In this document: positions 1 through 6,568 of the stretch, one piece after another
How the letters are laid out: each line of letters begins with the position of its first letter
Position numbering within the stretch: position 1 is the first letter of the stretch
From: Domibacillus sp.
GTDB lineage: Bacteria; Bacillota; Bacilli; Bacillales; Domibacillaceae
Length of the DNA: 8,346 bases
Assembly (NCBI GenBank): GCA_031177795.1
Contig: JAPSKG010000096.1
Span: 1-8,346, forward strand
Direction: 5' to 3'
The notes under the pieces: model-generated
What the model was told of the DNA's origin: nothing
The model's input: only the letters and a program-made list of their open reading frames with translations
Databases searched by the model: none
Program-made: the position numbers and the translations under genes

Positions 1-1
1 T

Positions 2-904
2 GAAATTTTATATAAATCACTTGCACAAAAACTGCATAAAGCAAAAGTGAGGCCCGGGGCCCATAAAGAAATAAAAGGAGTCGAACAGCTGGAAAAAGTG
101 ATCGATATTGACCAGTCGCCGATTGGCCGGACTCCGCGCTCAAACCCGGCTACGTACACAGGCGTGTTTGATGATATTCGGGATGTATACGCGCAGACAA
201 ACGAAGCGAAAGTGCGCGGCTATAAAAAAGGGCGCTTTAGTTTTAATGTAAAAGGCGGACGGTGCGAAGCCTGCCGCGGAGATGGAATTATTAAAATTGA
301 AATGCATTTTTTGCCGGATGTATACGTACCATGTGAAGTGTGCCACGGAAAGCGGTATAACCGCGAAACCCTGGAAGTGAAATATAAAGGGAAAAATATT
401 TCCGACGTCCTGGAAATGACAGTAGACGATGCGCTTGTTTTCTTTGAAAACATTCCAAAAATCAGCCGGAAGCTTCAAACGATCGCAGATGTAGGGCTTG
501 GCTATATTACACTGGGGCAGCCGGCAACGACTTTGTCAGGCGGGGAAGCGCAGCGGGTAAAACTGGCATCAGAACTGCACCGCCGTTCAACTGGCCGTTC
601 TTTTTATATTTTAGATGAGCCGACAACAGGCCTCCACACAGACGACATTGCGAGGTTGCTGGATGTGTTACAGCGACTTGTAGAAAATGGCGAAACGGTC
701 CTGGTTATTGAGCATAATTTAGACGTTATTAAAGCGGCAGACTATCTTGTTGACCTTGGTCCGGAAGGCGGAGAAAAAGGCGGGAGCATTGTGGCAGCCG
801 GAACACCGGAAGAAATCGCCGAAACAAAAGAGTCGCATACCGGCTATTACTTAAAGAAAATACTGGAACGCGACCGGGAACGAATGGCTGTAAAAGCAAA
901 ATAA
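2..904 (+). CDS. uvrA: UvrABC excinuclease subunit A, C-terminal part (5' end outside window)
   Basis: UvrA is the DNA-damage-recognition ATPase of nucleotide excision repair; it scans DNA as a dimer and loads UvrB. The reading frame is open from base 2, so the 300 codons here are roughly the last third of a protein that is usually about 950 residues. Visible landmarks are a zinc finger with CEAC at 263-274 and CEVC at 332-343 (four cysteines), the second ABC signature LSGGEAQ at 533-553, the Walker B segment YILDEPTTGLH starting near 605, and the switch histidine of VIEHN at 713-715. The product ends in a lysine-rich tail. A GTG at 47 lies inside the conserved UvrA sequence and is not a start. 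No terminator follows the stop codon; the next promoter begins 3 nt later. The near match to Bacillus UvrA as I remember it makes the identification secure. Confidence 0.98.
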   Translation, partial: EILYKSLAQKLHKAKVRPGAHKEIKGVEQLEKVIDIDQSPIGRTPRSNPATYTGVFDDIRDVYAQTNEAKVRGYKKGRFSFNVKGGRCEACRGDGIIKIEMHFLPDVYVPCEVCHGKRYNRETLEVKYKGKNISDVLEMTVDDALVFFENIPKISRKLQTIADVGLGYITLGQPATTLSGGEAQRVKLASELHRRSTGRSFYILDEPTTGLHTDDIARLLDVLQRLVENGETVLVIEHNLDVIKAADYLVDLGPEGGEKGGSIVAAGTPEEIAETKESHTGYYLKKILERDRERMAVKAK

Positions 905-906
905 AG

Positions 907-932
907 TGAAACTTTTCAACTGTGTATCCGTA
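907..932 (+). promoter_or_regulatory. Probable ECF sigma-W promoter of the yvlB-yvlD unit
   Basis: TGAAAC at 907-912 and CGTA at 929-932 are separated by exactly 16 nt, which matches the sigma-W consensus of B. subtilis. An A-rich stretch lies directly upstream, as is common at such promoters. The predicted start of transcription is about 6-10 nt after the CGTA, leaving a short leader before the GGGAGG ribosome binding site at 956-961. In B. subtilis the yvlABCD operon belongs to the sigma-W regulon, so genomic context agrees with the motif. No competing sigma-A hexamer pair was found in the gap between uvrA and yvlB. Confidence 0.85.
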
Positions 933-955
933 TGAAAAAGGATCAAACAAGAAAC

Positions 956-961
956 GGGAGG
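956..961 (+). promoter_or_regulatory. Ribosome binding site fixing the yvlB start
   Basis: GGGAGG followed by a 9-nt spacer places translation initiation at ATG 971. An in-frame ATG at 932 has no Shine-Dalgarno sequence and its A is the last base of the sigma-W -10 element, so it would not be in the transcript made from that promoter. Confidence 0.88.
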
Positions 962-970
962 TTTACGGTA

Positions 971-2164
971 ATGAGTGAAGAACAACTTCGAATCTTGAAG
1001 ATGCTTGAGTCAGGAGTTATTTCAGCGGATGAAGCAGTGAAATTGATTGAAGCAGTGGAAAAAGCTGATTCAGCAGCAAATCAAAGCGAAGAAGCTTCCC
1101 GGAAAACAAGTGAACTTTCAAAAGGAATTGGAAGCTTTTTTGAGGAATTGGAGAAACTCGGCCAAAAATTCACCAGTCAGCGCCCAAAACCGGAAACCGT
1201 TGCTCAGTCAAAAGATAAGTTATTTGAATTTATGCAGTCTGCCGTGCAGCGCTTAAAAGATGTGGAAGTGCCGTTTGTTGGCAAAGGCACGGAGTTTACC
1301 CATGTTTTTCATGAGGAAGCTTTTGATTTGCACCGGTTAAAAATCGAAACAGCTAACGGAACGGTTGCGATTTATCCATGGGAAAGTGCAGGGATAAAAG
1401 CAGAATGCCGCGTGAAAGTTTATGGAACAAATTCAGAAGAAGAAGCACGCGCGTCTTTTTTGAAAAACAGCATTTTTTATGCACGGGAAAACAAGCTTTC
1501 TTTCTCGGCCGGTTTAAAATTGATGAAAACCGATGTAACGTTGTATGTCCCGGCAAAAGATCTTGAAGAAATTTCTGCCAAAGTATTTAACGGTTCATTC
1601 GATATGCGCGGGCTAAATGCCAAAAAGCTTGAGGTGCGTGCCGGCAATGGAAAAATCGAAGTGAAAAACGGCGTGTTTGAATGGCTTGAAGCTGAAACAG
1701 GCAACGGCCCAATCCGTGTAATTGACTGTGAAGGAGAGCGGGCGGAGCTAAATACCTTTAACGGTGCCATTCACACGGTAGGAACGTTCCGGTTTACTGA
1801 TTTGCAGTCGTTTAACGGAAACATCTTATACGATGCAAAAAAAGAACAGGCAGCATCGGTTCGTGCAGAGTCGATGACCGGCAATATTGAACTTTATGTT
1901 CCGCATGACTTGCCTGCAAGAGGGGAAATCCGGACCACAGCAGGCCGTCTTGCTTTGCCGGAAAACGGAATGGGCACGGTAACGGAAAAAGATGAACGCA
2001 TTCAAAAGTCTTTAATGTTTGAAACAAGCCATGAACAGGCAGCGGATGGCCCGCAGCTTGTTGTAGATGCAGAAACGAAAACAGGCTCTATTACCCTGCG
2101 GCTATCTGCGCTTCGCCAAACACCGCCGGACAACGCGGCTGATTCATTTGGTTCAGGTATTTAA
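971..2164 (+). CDS. yvlB: YvlB-like DUF4097 beta-helix protein
   Basis: This 397-residue protein has two parts. Residues 1-31 form a short helix-turn-helix-like module (EEQLRILKMLESGVISADEA...) typical of the SHOCT-like N-terminus of YvlB/LiaX-type proteins. A charged linker with helical character runs to about residue 105. Residues 115-380 are the DUF4097 putative adhesin domain, with recurring [NT]G turns followed by beta strands at G130, 208, 227, 246, 265, 283, 304 and 372, which suggests a beta-solenoid. There is no signal peptide and no membrane segment, so it is predicted to be cytoplasmic or peripheral. Related proteins are linked to envelope stress: yvlB is in the sigma-W regulon, and LiaX of enterococci senses antimicrobial peptides. 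The biochemical role is unknown. It is followed 26 nt later by yvlD, and both probably share the sigma-W promoter. It is somewhat longer than B. subtilis YvlB as I recall it (about 365 residues). Confidence 0.9.
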   Translation: MSEEQLRILKMLESGVISADEAVKLIEAVEKADSAANQSEEASRKTSELSKGIGSFFEELEKLGQKFTSQRPKPETVAQSKDKLFEFMQSAVQRLKDVEVPFVGKGTEFTHVFHEEAFDLHRLKIETANGTVAIYPWESAGIKAECRVKVYGTNSEEEARASFLKNSIFYARENKLSFSAGLKLMKTDVTLYVPAKDLEEISAKVFNGSFDMRGLNAKKLEVRAGNGKIEVKNGVFEWLEAETGNGPIRVIDCEGERAELNTFNGAIHTVGTFRFTDLQSFNGNILYDAKKEQAASVRAESMTGNIELYVPHDLPARGEIRTTAGRLALPENGMGTVTEKDERIQKSLMFETSHEQAADGPQLVVDAETKTGSITLRLSALRQTPPDNAADSFGSGI

Positions 2165-2190
2165 TTTAACGATTAAGGGAGTTTTTACGT

Positions 2191-2538
2191 ATGGGCTGGC
2201 TGATCAGCGTGCTTATAAATGCAGTGCTCTTTATTGCGCTTGCGGGTTATTTTCCGGGACTGCATGTAGACAGTTTTTTAGCAGCGATTACCGCAAGTCT
2301 TGTTCTTTCGGTTTTAAACGTACTGGTCAAGCCAGTTCTAGTTATTTTAACCTTGCCAATTACGATGATTTCACTTGGTCTTTTTTTGTTCGTCATTAAT
2401 GCGGTTACGCTGTTAATGACAGACAGCATTATGGGACGTTCGTTTGAAATTGAAAGCTTCGGTCTTGCCCTTATTATTGCTATCGCTATGTCTGTTGTTA
2501 ATATGGTATTGCAAGTTACTGTACTGCGAAAAGTATAA
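2191..2538 (+). CDS. yvlD: YvlD family small membrane protein (phage-holin-like fold, PF04020 type)
   Basis: The product has 115 residues and is almost entirely hydrophobic, with about four membrane segments at roughly residues 3-21, 27-46, 50-77 and 89-111. The central motif NVLVKPVLVILTLPITMISLG followed by LFLFVINA is the hallmark of the YvlD / '4TMS phage holin' superfamily. Despite that family name, chromosomal members are not known to lyse cells; in B. subtilis yvlD belongs to the sigma-W envelope-stress operon. The start is supported by AAGGGAG at 2175-2181 with a 9-nt spacer. It is the last gene of its transcript, with its stop codon touching the terminator. The PspC-like YvlC and the YvlA proteins that accompany it in B. 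subtilis are not encoded here. The molecular function is unknown; a role in membrane integrity is inferred only from context. Confidence 0.93.
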   Translation: MGWLISVLINAVLFIALAGYFPGLHVDSFLAAITASLVLSVLNVLVKPVLVILTLPITMISLGLFLFVINAVTLLMTDSIMGRSFEIESFGLALIIAIAMSVVNMVLQVTVLRKV

Positions 2539-2575
2539 AAGCAGGAAGCGGAGGCTTCCTGCTTTTTTCTGTTTT
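2537..2575 (+). terminator. Intrinsic terminator after yvlD
   Basis: A perfect 9-bp stem, GCAGGAAGC (2541-2549) with GCTTCCTGC (2554-2562), closes a GGAG loop. The stem can be extended by four A-T pairs at its base and is followed by TTTTTTCTGTTTT. It separates the sigma-W unit from the hprK operon. Confidence 0.95.
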
Positions 2576-2625
2576 CATAGTTTTTCTTCCGTTCTTGTGC
2601 GTATGTACGTCGGAATTGTGAAAAT

Positions 2626-2648
2626 CGAAACCGAAACAGCGGTTTTCG
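2626..2648. repeat. Imperfect inverted repeat overlapping the hprK -35 region
   Basis: CGAAACCG (2626-2633) faces CGGTTTTCG (2640-2648) across a 6-nt spacer; the right arm carries one extra T. It lies 10 to 36 nt upstream of the extended -10 element, covering the place where a -35 box would be. There is no following T-run, so it is not a terminator. It could be an operator or a chance palindrome. Confidence 0.4.
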
Positions 2649-2658
2649 CAAAAAAACA

Positions 2659-2667
2659 TGATACAAT
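2659..2667 (+). promoter_or_regulatory. Probable sigma-A promoter of the hprK operon (extended -10)
   Basis: TG-A-TACAAT at 2659-2667 is an extended -10 element (TACAAT matches TATAAT at five of six positions). No good -35 hexamer lies 16-18 nt upstream; the 17-nt position reads GCGGTT. Dependence on the TG extension would explain this. Transcription would start near 2674, upstream of the AGGAGG at 2692-2697. It lies between a strong terminator and the first gene of a long operon, where a promoter is expected. Confidence 0.65.
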
Positions 2668-2705
2668 AAAAACAATTCGTTTTTTCTGAAAAGGAGGGGA
2701 CTACT

Positions 2706-3644
2706 ATGCCAAAAGTGCGCGCGGTAGATCTTTTAGAGAAATTTGATTTAGAGCTTGTAAGCGGAGAAGAAGGCCTTCACCGACCTATTAAGTTAAGTGA
2801 TTTGTCCCGCCCGGGTTTAGAAATCGCTGGATTTTTTGATTATTACCCGTCAGAGCGTATTCAGTTAATTGGAATGACGGAGCTTTCTTTTTTCCAGCGT
2901 CTTAGTCCGGCTGAAAAAAAAGAACGCATGGATAAGTTGTGCGATTATGAAACACCGGCTATTATTGTTTCCCGCAATTTAAGCGTTCCTGTTGAATTAA
3001 TTGAAGCTTCTAACACGTATTCAGTTCCGGTTATGCGGTCTAAAATGACGACGACAAAGTTTTCAAGTTTGCTGACAAATTATTTGGAATCGATGCTTGC
3101 GCCAACAACAGCGATTCACGGTGTACTGGTTGATATTTATGGGATTGGAGTGCTGATTACCGGACAAAGCGGTGTCGGGAAAAGTGAAACAGCACTTGAG
3201 CTTGTAAAGCGCGGCCACCGTCTTGTAGCTGATGACTGTGTGGAAATTCGCCAGGAGGATATTGGGCGCCTTGTCGGTACTTCACCGGAATTAATTGAGC
3301 ATTTGCTGGAAATTCGCGGTCTTGGCATTATCAATGTTATGACGCTGTTTGGAGCAGGAGCAGTTCGTTCTCATAAAATTATTACGTTAAATGTTAACCT
3401 TGAATTATGGGATCCTGATAAGCAATATGATCGTCTGGGCATAGAAGAAGATAAGCTGCCGATTCTTGATTCTGAAATTACAAAAATTACGCTTCCTGTG
3501 CGCCCGGGCCGAAACCTGGCTGTTATCATTGAAGTGGCGGCGATGAATTTCCGCTTGAAACGCATGGGCGTAAATGCTGCCCAGGAATTTACAGACAAAC
3601 TGGCAGGAGCGATTAATGAAGCTGGTATCACAGACAAGAATTAA
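2706..3644 (+). CDS. hprK: HPr kinase/phosphorylase
   Basis: This bifunctional enzyme phosphorylates HPr of the sugar phosphotransferase system on Ser46, using ATP or PPi. It also reverses the reaction by phosphorolysis with phosphate, releasing PPi. P-Ser-HPr is the CcpA corepressor, so this enzyme controls carbon catabolite repression. The 312-residue protein has the usual length, with an N-terminal DRTGG-like domain (about 1-130) and a C-terminal kinase domain. Visible catalytic features are His138 (IHGVLVD), Walker A GQSGVGKS at 153-160, Asp176-Asp177, the family signature around LLEIRGLGIINVM (200-212), and the C-terminal segment RPGRNLAVIIEVAAMNFR (266-283). The start is fixed by AAGGAGGGG at 2691-2699. 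It is the first gene of an operon that also carries ppaX, the pyrophosphatase that consumes the PPi it produces. Confidence 0.98.
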   Translation: MPKVRAVDLLEKFDLELVSGEEGLHRPIKLSDLSRPGLEIAGFFDYYPSERIQLIGMTELSFFQRLSPAEKKERMDKLCDYETPAIIVSRNLSVPVELIEASNTYSVPVMRSKMTTTKFSSLLTNYLESMLAPTTAIHGVLVDIYGIGVLITGQSGVGKSETALELVKRGHRLVADDCVEIRQEDIGRLVGTSPELIEHLLEIRGLGIINVMTLFGAGAVRSHKIITLNVNLELWDPDKQYDRLGIEEDKLPILDSEITKITLPVRPGRNLAVIIEVAAMNFRLKRMGVNAAQEFTDKLAGAINEAGITDKN

Positions 3645-3655
3645 GGAGTGGAAAA

Positions 3656-4483
3656 ATGGAATATCCGTTAAATCCGATTGCAATTGAAGCCGGCCCTTTT
3701 CAAGTGCACTGGTACGGCATTATTATTGGCATCGGGATTGCGCTCGGCTTTTACCTGGCTTCAAGAGAAGGAAACAAGCTTGGTTTGCCGGACGAAACAT
3801 TTTCTGACTTGCTGATTTGGGCAATTCCTATTGCCCTTTTAAGCGCGCGCACATATTATGTTTTATTTGAGTGGGAATATTATTCGCAAAATCCGGGAGC
3901 CATTATTCAAATTTGGAACGGCGGAATTGCCATTCATGGAGCTTTGATTGGTTCGGTAGCCACTGCGATTGTTTTTGCGAGAAAACGAAATATTTCTTTT
4001 TGGAAATTGGCTGACGTTGCGGCCCCATCAATTATTTTGGGGCAAGCGATCGGGCGCTGGGGAAATTTTGTGAATCAAGAAGCTCACGGAGGAGAAGTAA
4101 CCCGGTCTTTTCTTGAACAACTGTTTTTGCCGGAGTGGATTATTAATCAAATGTATATAAATGGTGCATACTATCATCCGACCTTTTTATATGAATCAGT
4201 CTGGAATGTTCTTGGCTTTATTTTGCTGCTGGCGCTTCGCAAAGTAAATGTAAAGCGCGGCGAACTGTTTTTATCATATATTATCTGGTATTCGGCAGGC
4301 CGATTTGTTATTGAAGGCATGCGTACGGATAGTTTAATGCTGCCGGGTGATTTTTTGCGGATGGCCCAGGTGCTTTCGTTATCGTTAATTGTCCTGTCGG
4401 TGGGCTTGTTTGTCTACAGGCGCATAAAATACACTCTTCCCCGCTACAATGACCAAACAAATAAAGGGGAGATTTCATCTTGA
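3656..4483 (+). CDS. lgt: Prolipoprotein diacylglyceryl transferase
   Basis: Lgt transfers diacylglycerol from phosphatidylglycerol to the lipobox cysteine of prolipoproteins, the first step of lipoprotein maturation in the cytoplasmic membrane. The 275-residue polytopic protein shows the Lgt signature GRWGNFVNQEAHG at residues 133-145, whose arginine is essential in the family, the HGALIG motif at 94-99 on the periplasmic-facing region, HPTFLYES at 174-181, and GRFVIEGMRTDS at 215-226. Several membrane segments are evident (about 17-35, 51-70, 92-108, 184-195, 204-213, 235-254). The start ATG is preceded by AAGGAG at 3643-3648, which overlaps the hprK stop codon. Its own stop codon overlaps the TTG start of the next gene, so translation of the two is probably coupled. 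Confidence 0.98.
   Translation: MEYPLNPIAIEAGPFQVHWYGIIIGIGIALGFYLASREGNKLGLPDETFSDLLIWAIPIALLSARTYYVLFEWEYYSQNPGAIIQIWNGGIAIHGALIGSVATAIVFARKRNISFWKLADVAAPSIILGQAIGRWGNFVNQEAHGGEVTRSFLEQLFLPEWIINQMYINGAYYHPTFLYESVWNVLGFILLLALRKVNVKRGELFLSYIIWYSAGRFVIEGMRTDSLMLPGDFLRMAQVLSLSLIVLSVGLFVYRRIKYTLPRYNDQTNKGEISS
4466..4471 (+). promoter_or_regulatory. Ribosome binding site supporting the TTG start of yvoD
   Basis: GGGGAG inside the end of lgt lies 8 nt before a TTG codon at 4480-4482, which overlaps the lgt stop TGA (TTGA). No in-frame ATG or GTG with a comparable site occurs nearby, so TTG is the likely initiator. Confidence 0.85.
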
Positions 4484-5421
4484 AACAAACGGTTTTAAAA
4501 GGATTTCAAACAGGCTGTAAAACAACCTGGACGCTTGGAAAAGTAATTTTCCCGATAACACTTGTTGTGACAATTTTGCAATTTACGCCTGTGCTGCCCT
4601 GGATCATCCAGCTGATCAGCCCGATTATGGGGATTTTCGGCTTGTCGGGTAATGCAGCCATTCCGCTTGTGATCGGAAACGTTTTAAATTTATATGCTTC
4701 TATCGGAGCTATTTTATCGCTTGATTTAACGGTAAAAGAAGTGTTTATCCTGGCCATGATGCTGTCGTTTTCACATAATTTATTTGTTGAATCAACAGTT
4801 GCCTCCAAAGTTGGAGTGAAAATATGGGTAATCCTGGCTGTCCGCCTCGGGCTAGCAGCTACTGCAGGCATTGTGATCAATCTTGTTTGGAGCGGCGGAA
4901 GCGAGCTTGCTCAATATGGAATGATGCCAGAAGCGGTTAACCAGCCGGACACATGGGGAGCGATTTTGCTGCTAGGCTTACAAAAAGCCCTTTACGGTGT
5001 TTTTCAGCTGGCCATCATTGTCATTCCGCTAATGATTGTCATTCAAATTGCAAAAGACTTAAAATGGCTGGATGCTTTTTCAAAAGCCATGTCTCCGGTT
5101 ACAAGGTTTCTCGGCATGAAAGAAAACACCTCGATGACTCTTGCCTCGGGCCTTTTAATCGGTCTTGCTTTCGGATCTGCTGTAATGATTCAAGCGGTAA
5201 AAGAAGATGGGGTAAGTCATCGGGATGTGACCCTGGCGTTTATTTTTCTTGTTGCCTGCCATGCAGTTATTGAAGACACCCTTATTTTTATTCCGCTCGG
5301 CATCCCGGTTTGGCCGCTTTTCGTCATTCGAATTTTAACTGCCGTTTTGCTAACCCTGGTCGTTGCCCGGCTATGGAACCGAACTGAGTCAGCCAGAAGA
5401 AAGGAAGCTACTTTAACATGA
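4480..5421 (+). CDS. yvoD: YvoD-like membrane protein with duplicated nucleoside-recognition (Gate) domain
   Basis: This 313-residue polytopic membrane protein belongs to the Gate/nucleoside-recognition superfamily, which includes parts of nucleoside transporters and the sporulation proteins SpmA and SpmB; its own substrate is unknown. The sequence is an internal duplication. ISPIMGIFGLSGNAAIPLVIG (46-66) pairs with MSPVTRFLGMKENTSMTLASG (204-224), and a half-site starting at HNLFVES (99-105) pairs with HAVIEDT (261-267); in both copies an arginine follows the histidine by exactly 23 residues (R122, R284). The C-terminus is basic and cytosolic-looking. It starts at TTG and overlaps lgt by 4 nt; its stop overlaps the ppaX start by 4 nt. 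This position between lgt and ppaX is conserved in B. subtilis. A small-molecule transporter or channel is plausible but unproven. Confidence 0.9.
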   Translation: MKQTVLKGFQTGCKTTWTLGKVIFPITLVVTILQFTPVLPWIIQLISPIMGIFGLSGNAAIPLVIGNVLNLYASIGAILSLDLTVKEVFILAMMLSFSHNLFVESTVASKVGVKIWVILAVRLGLAATAGIVINLVWSGGSELAQYGMMPEAVNQPDTWGAILLLGLQKALYGVFQLAIIVIPLMIVIQIAKDLKWLDAFSKAMSPVTRFLGMKENTSMTLASGLLIGLAFGSAVMIQAVKEDGVSHRDVTLAFIFLVACHAVIEDTLIFIPLGIPVWPLFVIRILTAVLLTLVVARLWNRTESARRKEATLT

Positions 5422-6074
5422 CAAACATTACCACTCTTTTATTTGATTTAGATGGAACATTAATTAACACAAATGAATTGATTGTAGAATCTTTTTTGCA
5501 TACATTAAATCACTTTTTTCCAGGACAATATGAGCGCGAAGATGTTTATCCTTTTATGGGACCTCCGCTGATTGATACATTTGAAGCGCTGGATCCAGAG
5601 CGGACAATGGAAATGGTGGCCCATTACAGGGAATTTAATTTAGCGCAGCATGATGCGCTTGTAACAGAATTTCAAGGTGTTTATGAAACAATCCGTACCC
5701 TTCATGAAAACAACTTTAAGATGGCCATTGTTTCAACAAAACTGCATGAAACGGTTGTAAAAGGACTGAAGCTTACGAACCTGGATCCTTATTTTAATGT
5801 TGTTATAGGCCTTGATGATGTGGAAAATGCCAAACCTCATCCAGAACCGCTTGAAAAAGCTTTGGCAGCCCTTGGTTCTTCTCCGGAAGAAGCGCTGATG
5901 ATTGGTGACAACTACCATGATATTGAGGGAGGCCAAAATGCAGGAGTTAAAACTGCCGGTGTTGCCTGGTCAATTAAAGGACGAGATTTTTTAGCGCAAT
6001 ACAATCCTGATTACATGCTTGAATCAATGACAGACCTTCTCGATATTTTAAATATCGGGGCAAGCAAGAAATGA
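5418..6074 (+). CDS. ppaX: Pyrophosphatase PpaX (HAD superfamily)
   Basis: PpaX hydrolyses inorganic pyrophosphate, including that released when HprK/P dephosphorylates P-Ser-HPr, and so helps drive that reaction. The 218-residue length fits the family (about 216 in B. subtilis). HAD motif I is FDLDGT with nucleophile Asp10 and acid/base Asp12; motif II is IVSTK at 104-108; motif III is the lysine of AKPHPEP (Lys139); motif IV is GDNYHD with Asp164 and Asp168. A helical cap of about residues 16-85 follows motif I. The ATG overlaps the yvoD stop (ATGA), and AAAGGAAG at 5400-5407 serves as its ribosome binding site. HAD phosphatases such as phosphoglycolate phosphatase look similar, but the operon with hprK makes PpaX the best call. 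Confidence 0.95.
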   Translation: MTNITTLLFDLDGTLINTNELIVESFLHTLNHFFPGQYEREDVYPFMGPPLIDTFEALDPERTMEMVAHYREFNLAQHDALVTEFQGVYETIRTLHENNFKMAIVSTKLHETVVKGLKLTNLDPYFNVVIGLDDVENAKPHPEPLEKALAALGSSPEEALMIGDNYHDIEGGQNAGVKTAGVAWSIKGRDFLAQYNPDYMLESMTDLLDILNIGASKK

Positions 6075-6568
6075 GAAAAACAAAGCGATATAAGCTGGAA
6101 GGCGAATTAAATCCGCTTTTTCATATTTATAAAACCGTTTCATTTTGGAAAACACTAAAAAACACTGCTGTCATTGAAACAGGCAGGTTTGTTCCATTTG
6201 TTCGGATAAAAAACGCTTTATATCGTCAGTTTTTAGGGATGAAGATTGGGAAGGGAACAGCGCTTGCTTATAAAGTGGTGCCAGATATTATGTTTCCAGA
6301 GCAAATTACAATTGGTTCCAATACAATTATCGGCTACAACACAACCATTCTCGCACATGAGTATTTAACGGATGAATACCGGATTGGCCCGGTTGTTATT
6401 GGCGATAATGTTATGATAGGCGCTAATTGCACTCTTTTGCCAGGTATTTCCATTGGCGATGGAGCGATTGTTTCGGCGATGACACTTGTAAACAAAGATG
6501 TTCCGCCAGGTGCTTTTGCAGGCGGAAACCCGATGATCATTAAAAAACCTGGTTCAGCCAACAGCTGA
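6071..6568 (+). CDS. yvoF: YvoF-like hexapeptide-repeat acyltransferase
   Basis: This 165-residue protein belongs to the left-handed beta-helix (LbetaH) acyltransferase family, whose members usually move an acetyl group from acetyl-CoA to a sugar or antibiotic hydroxyl. Hexapeptide turns run from about residue 58 to 150 (IGSNTIIGYNTTI, VVIGDNVMIGANCTLLPGISIGDGAIVSAMTLV). His96 in ILAHEY, just before an external loop, is the likely catalytic base. The PPGAFAGGNPMIIK ending is typical of the family, where it contacts CoA. The basic N-terminal 55 residues are not helical-repeat sequence. The substrate is unknown. The ATG overlaps the ppaX stop by 4 nt and has only a weak upstream GGGG (6057-6060), which suggests translational coupling. 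The last codons form the 5' arm of the operon terminator. Confidence 0.9.
   Translation: MRKTKRYKLEGELNPLFHIYKTVSFWKTLKNTAVIETGRFVPFVRIKNALYRQFLGMKIGKGTALAYKVVPDIMFPEQITIGSNTIIGYNTTILAHEYLTDEYRIGPVVIGDNVMIGANCTLLPGISIGDGAIVSAMTLVNKDVPPGAFAGGNPMIIKKPGSANS

Noticed and set aside
912..940. Possible hairpin between uvrA and yvlB (TTTTCA with TGAAAA)
   Set aside because: Only six A-T-rich pairs and no T-run; it is too weak to be a terminator, and the same bases are explained by the sigma-W promoter.
932..970. In-frame ATG at 932 that would add 13 residues to the YvlB-like protein
   Set aside because: It overlaps the -10 element of the sigma-W promoter and has no Shine-Dalgarno site; ATG 971 has GGGAGG at 9 nt and begins with the conserved family N-terminus.
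2191..2538. yvlD as a phage holin and trace of a prophage
   Set aside because: The family name is historical; there is no endolysin, integrase or attachment repeat nearby, and the gene sits in its usual chromosomal context beside yvlB and hprK.
2616..2640. Possible CcpA cre site upstream of hprK (TGAAAATCG...)
   Set aside because: The left arm resembles TGWAANCG but is one base too long and the right half does not fit NTNWCA, so it is not a credible cre.
2444..2689. Open frame of 81 codons on the + strand crossing the end of yvlD, its terminator and the hprK promoter
   Set aside because: It runs through a strong terminator and a promoter, lacks a Shine-Dalgarno site, and its Cys/Phe/Leu-rich product looks like a frame shadow.
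4506..4880. Open frame of 124 codons on the - strand inside yvoD
   Set aside because: It is antisense to conserved membrane helices, with no ribosome binding site or recognisable motif.
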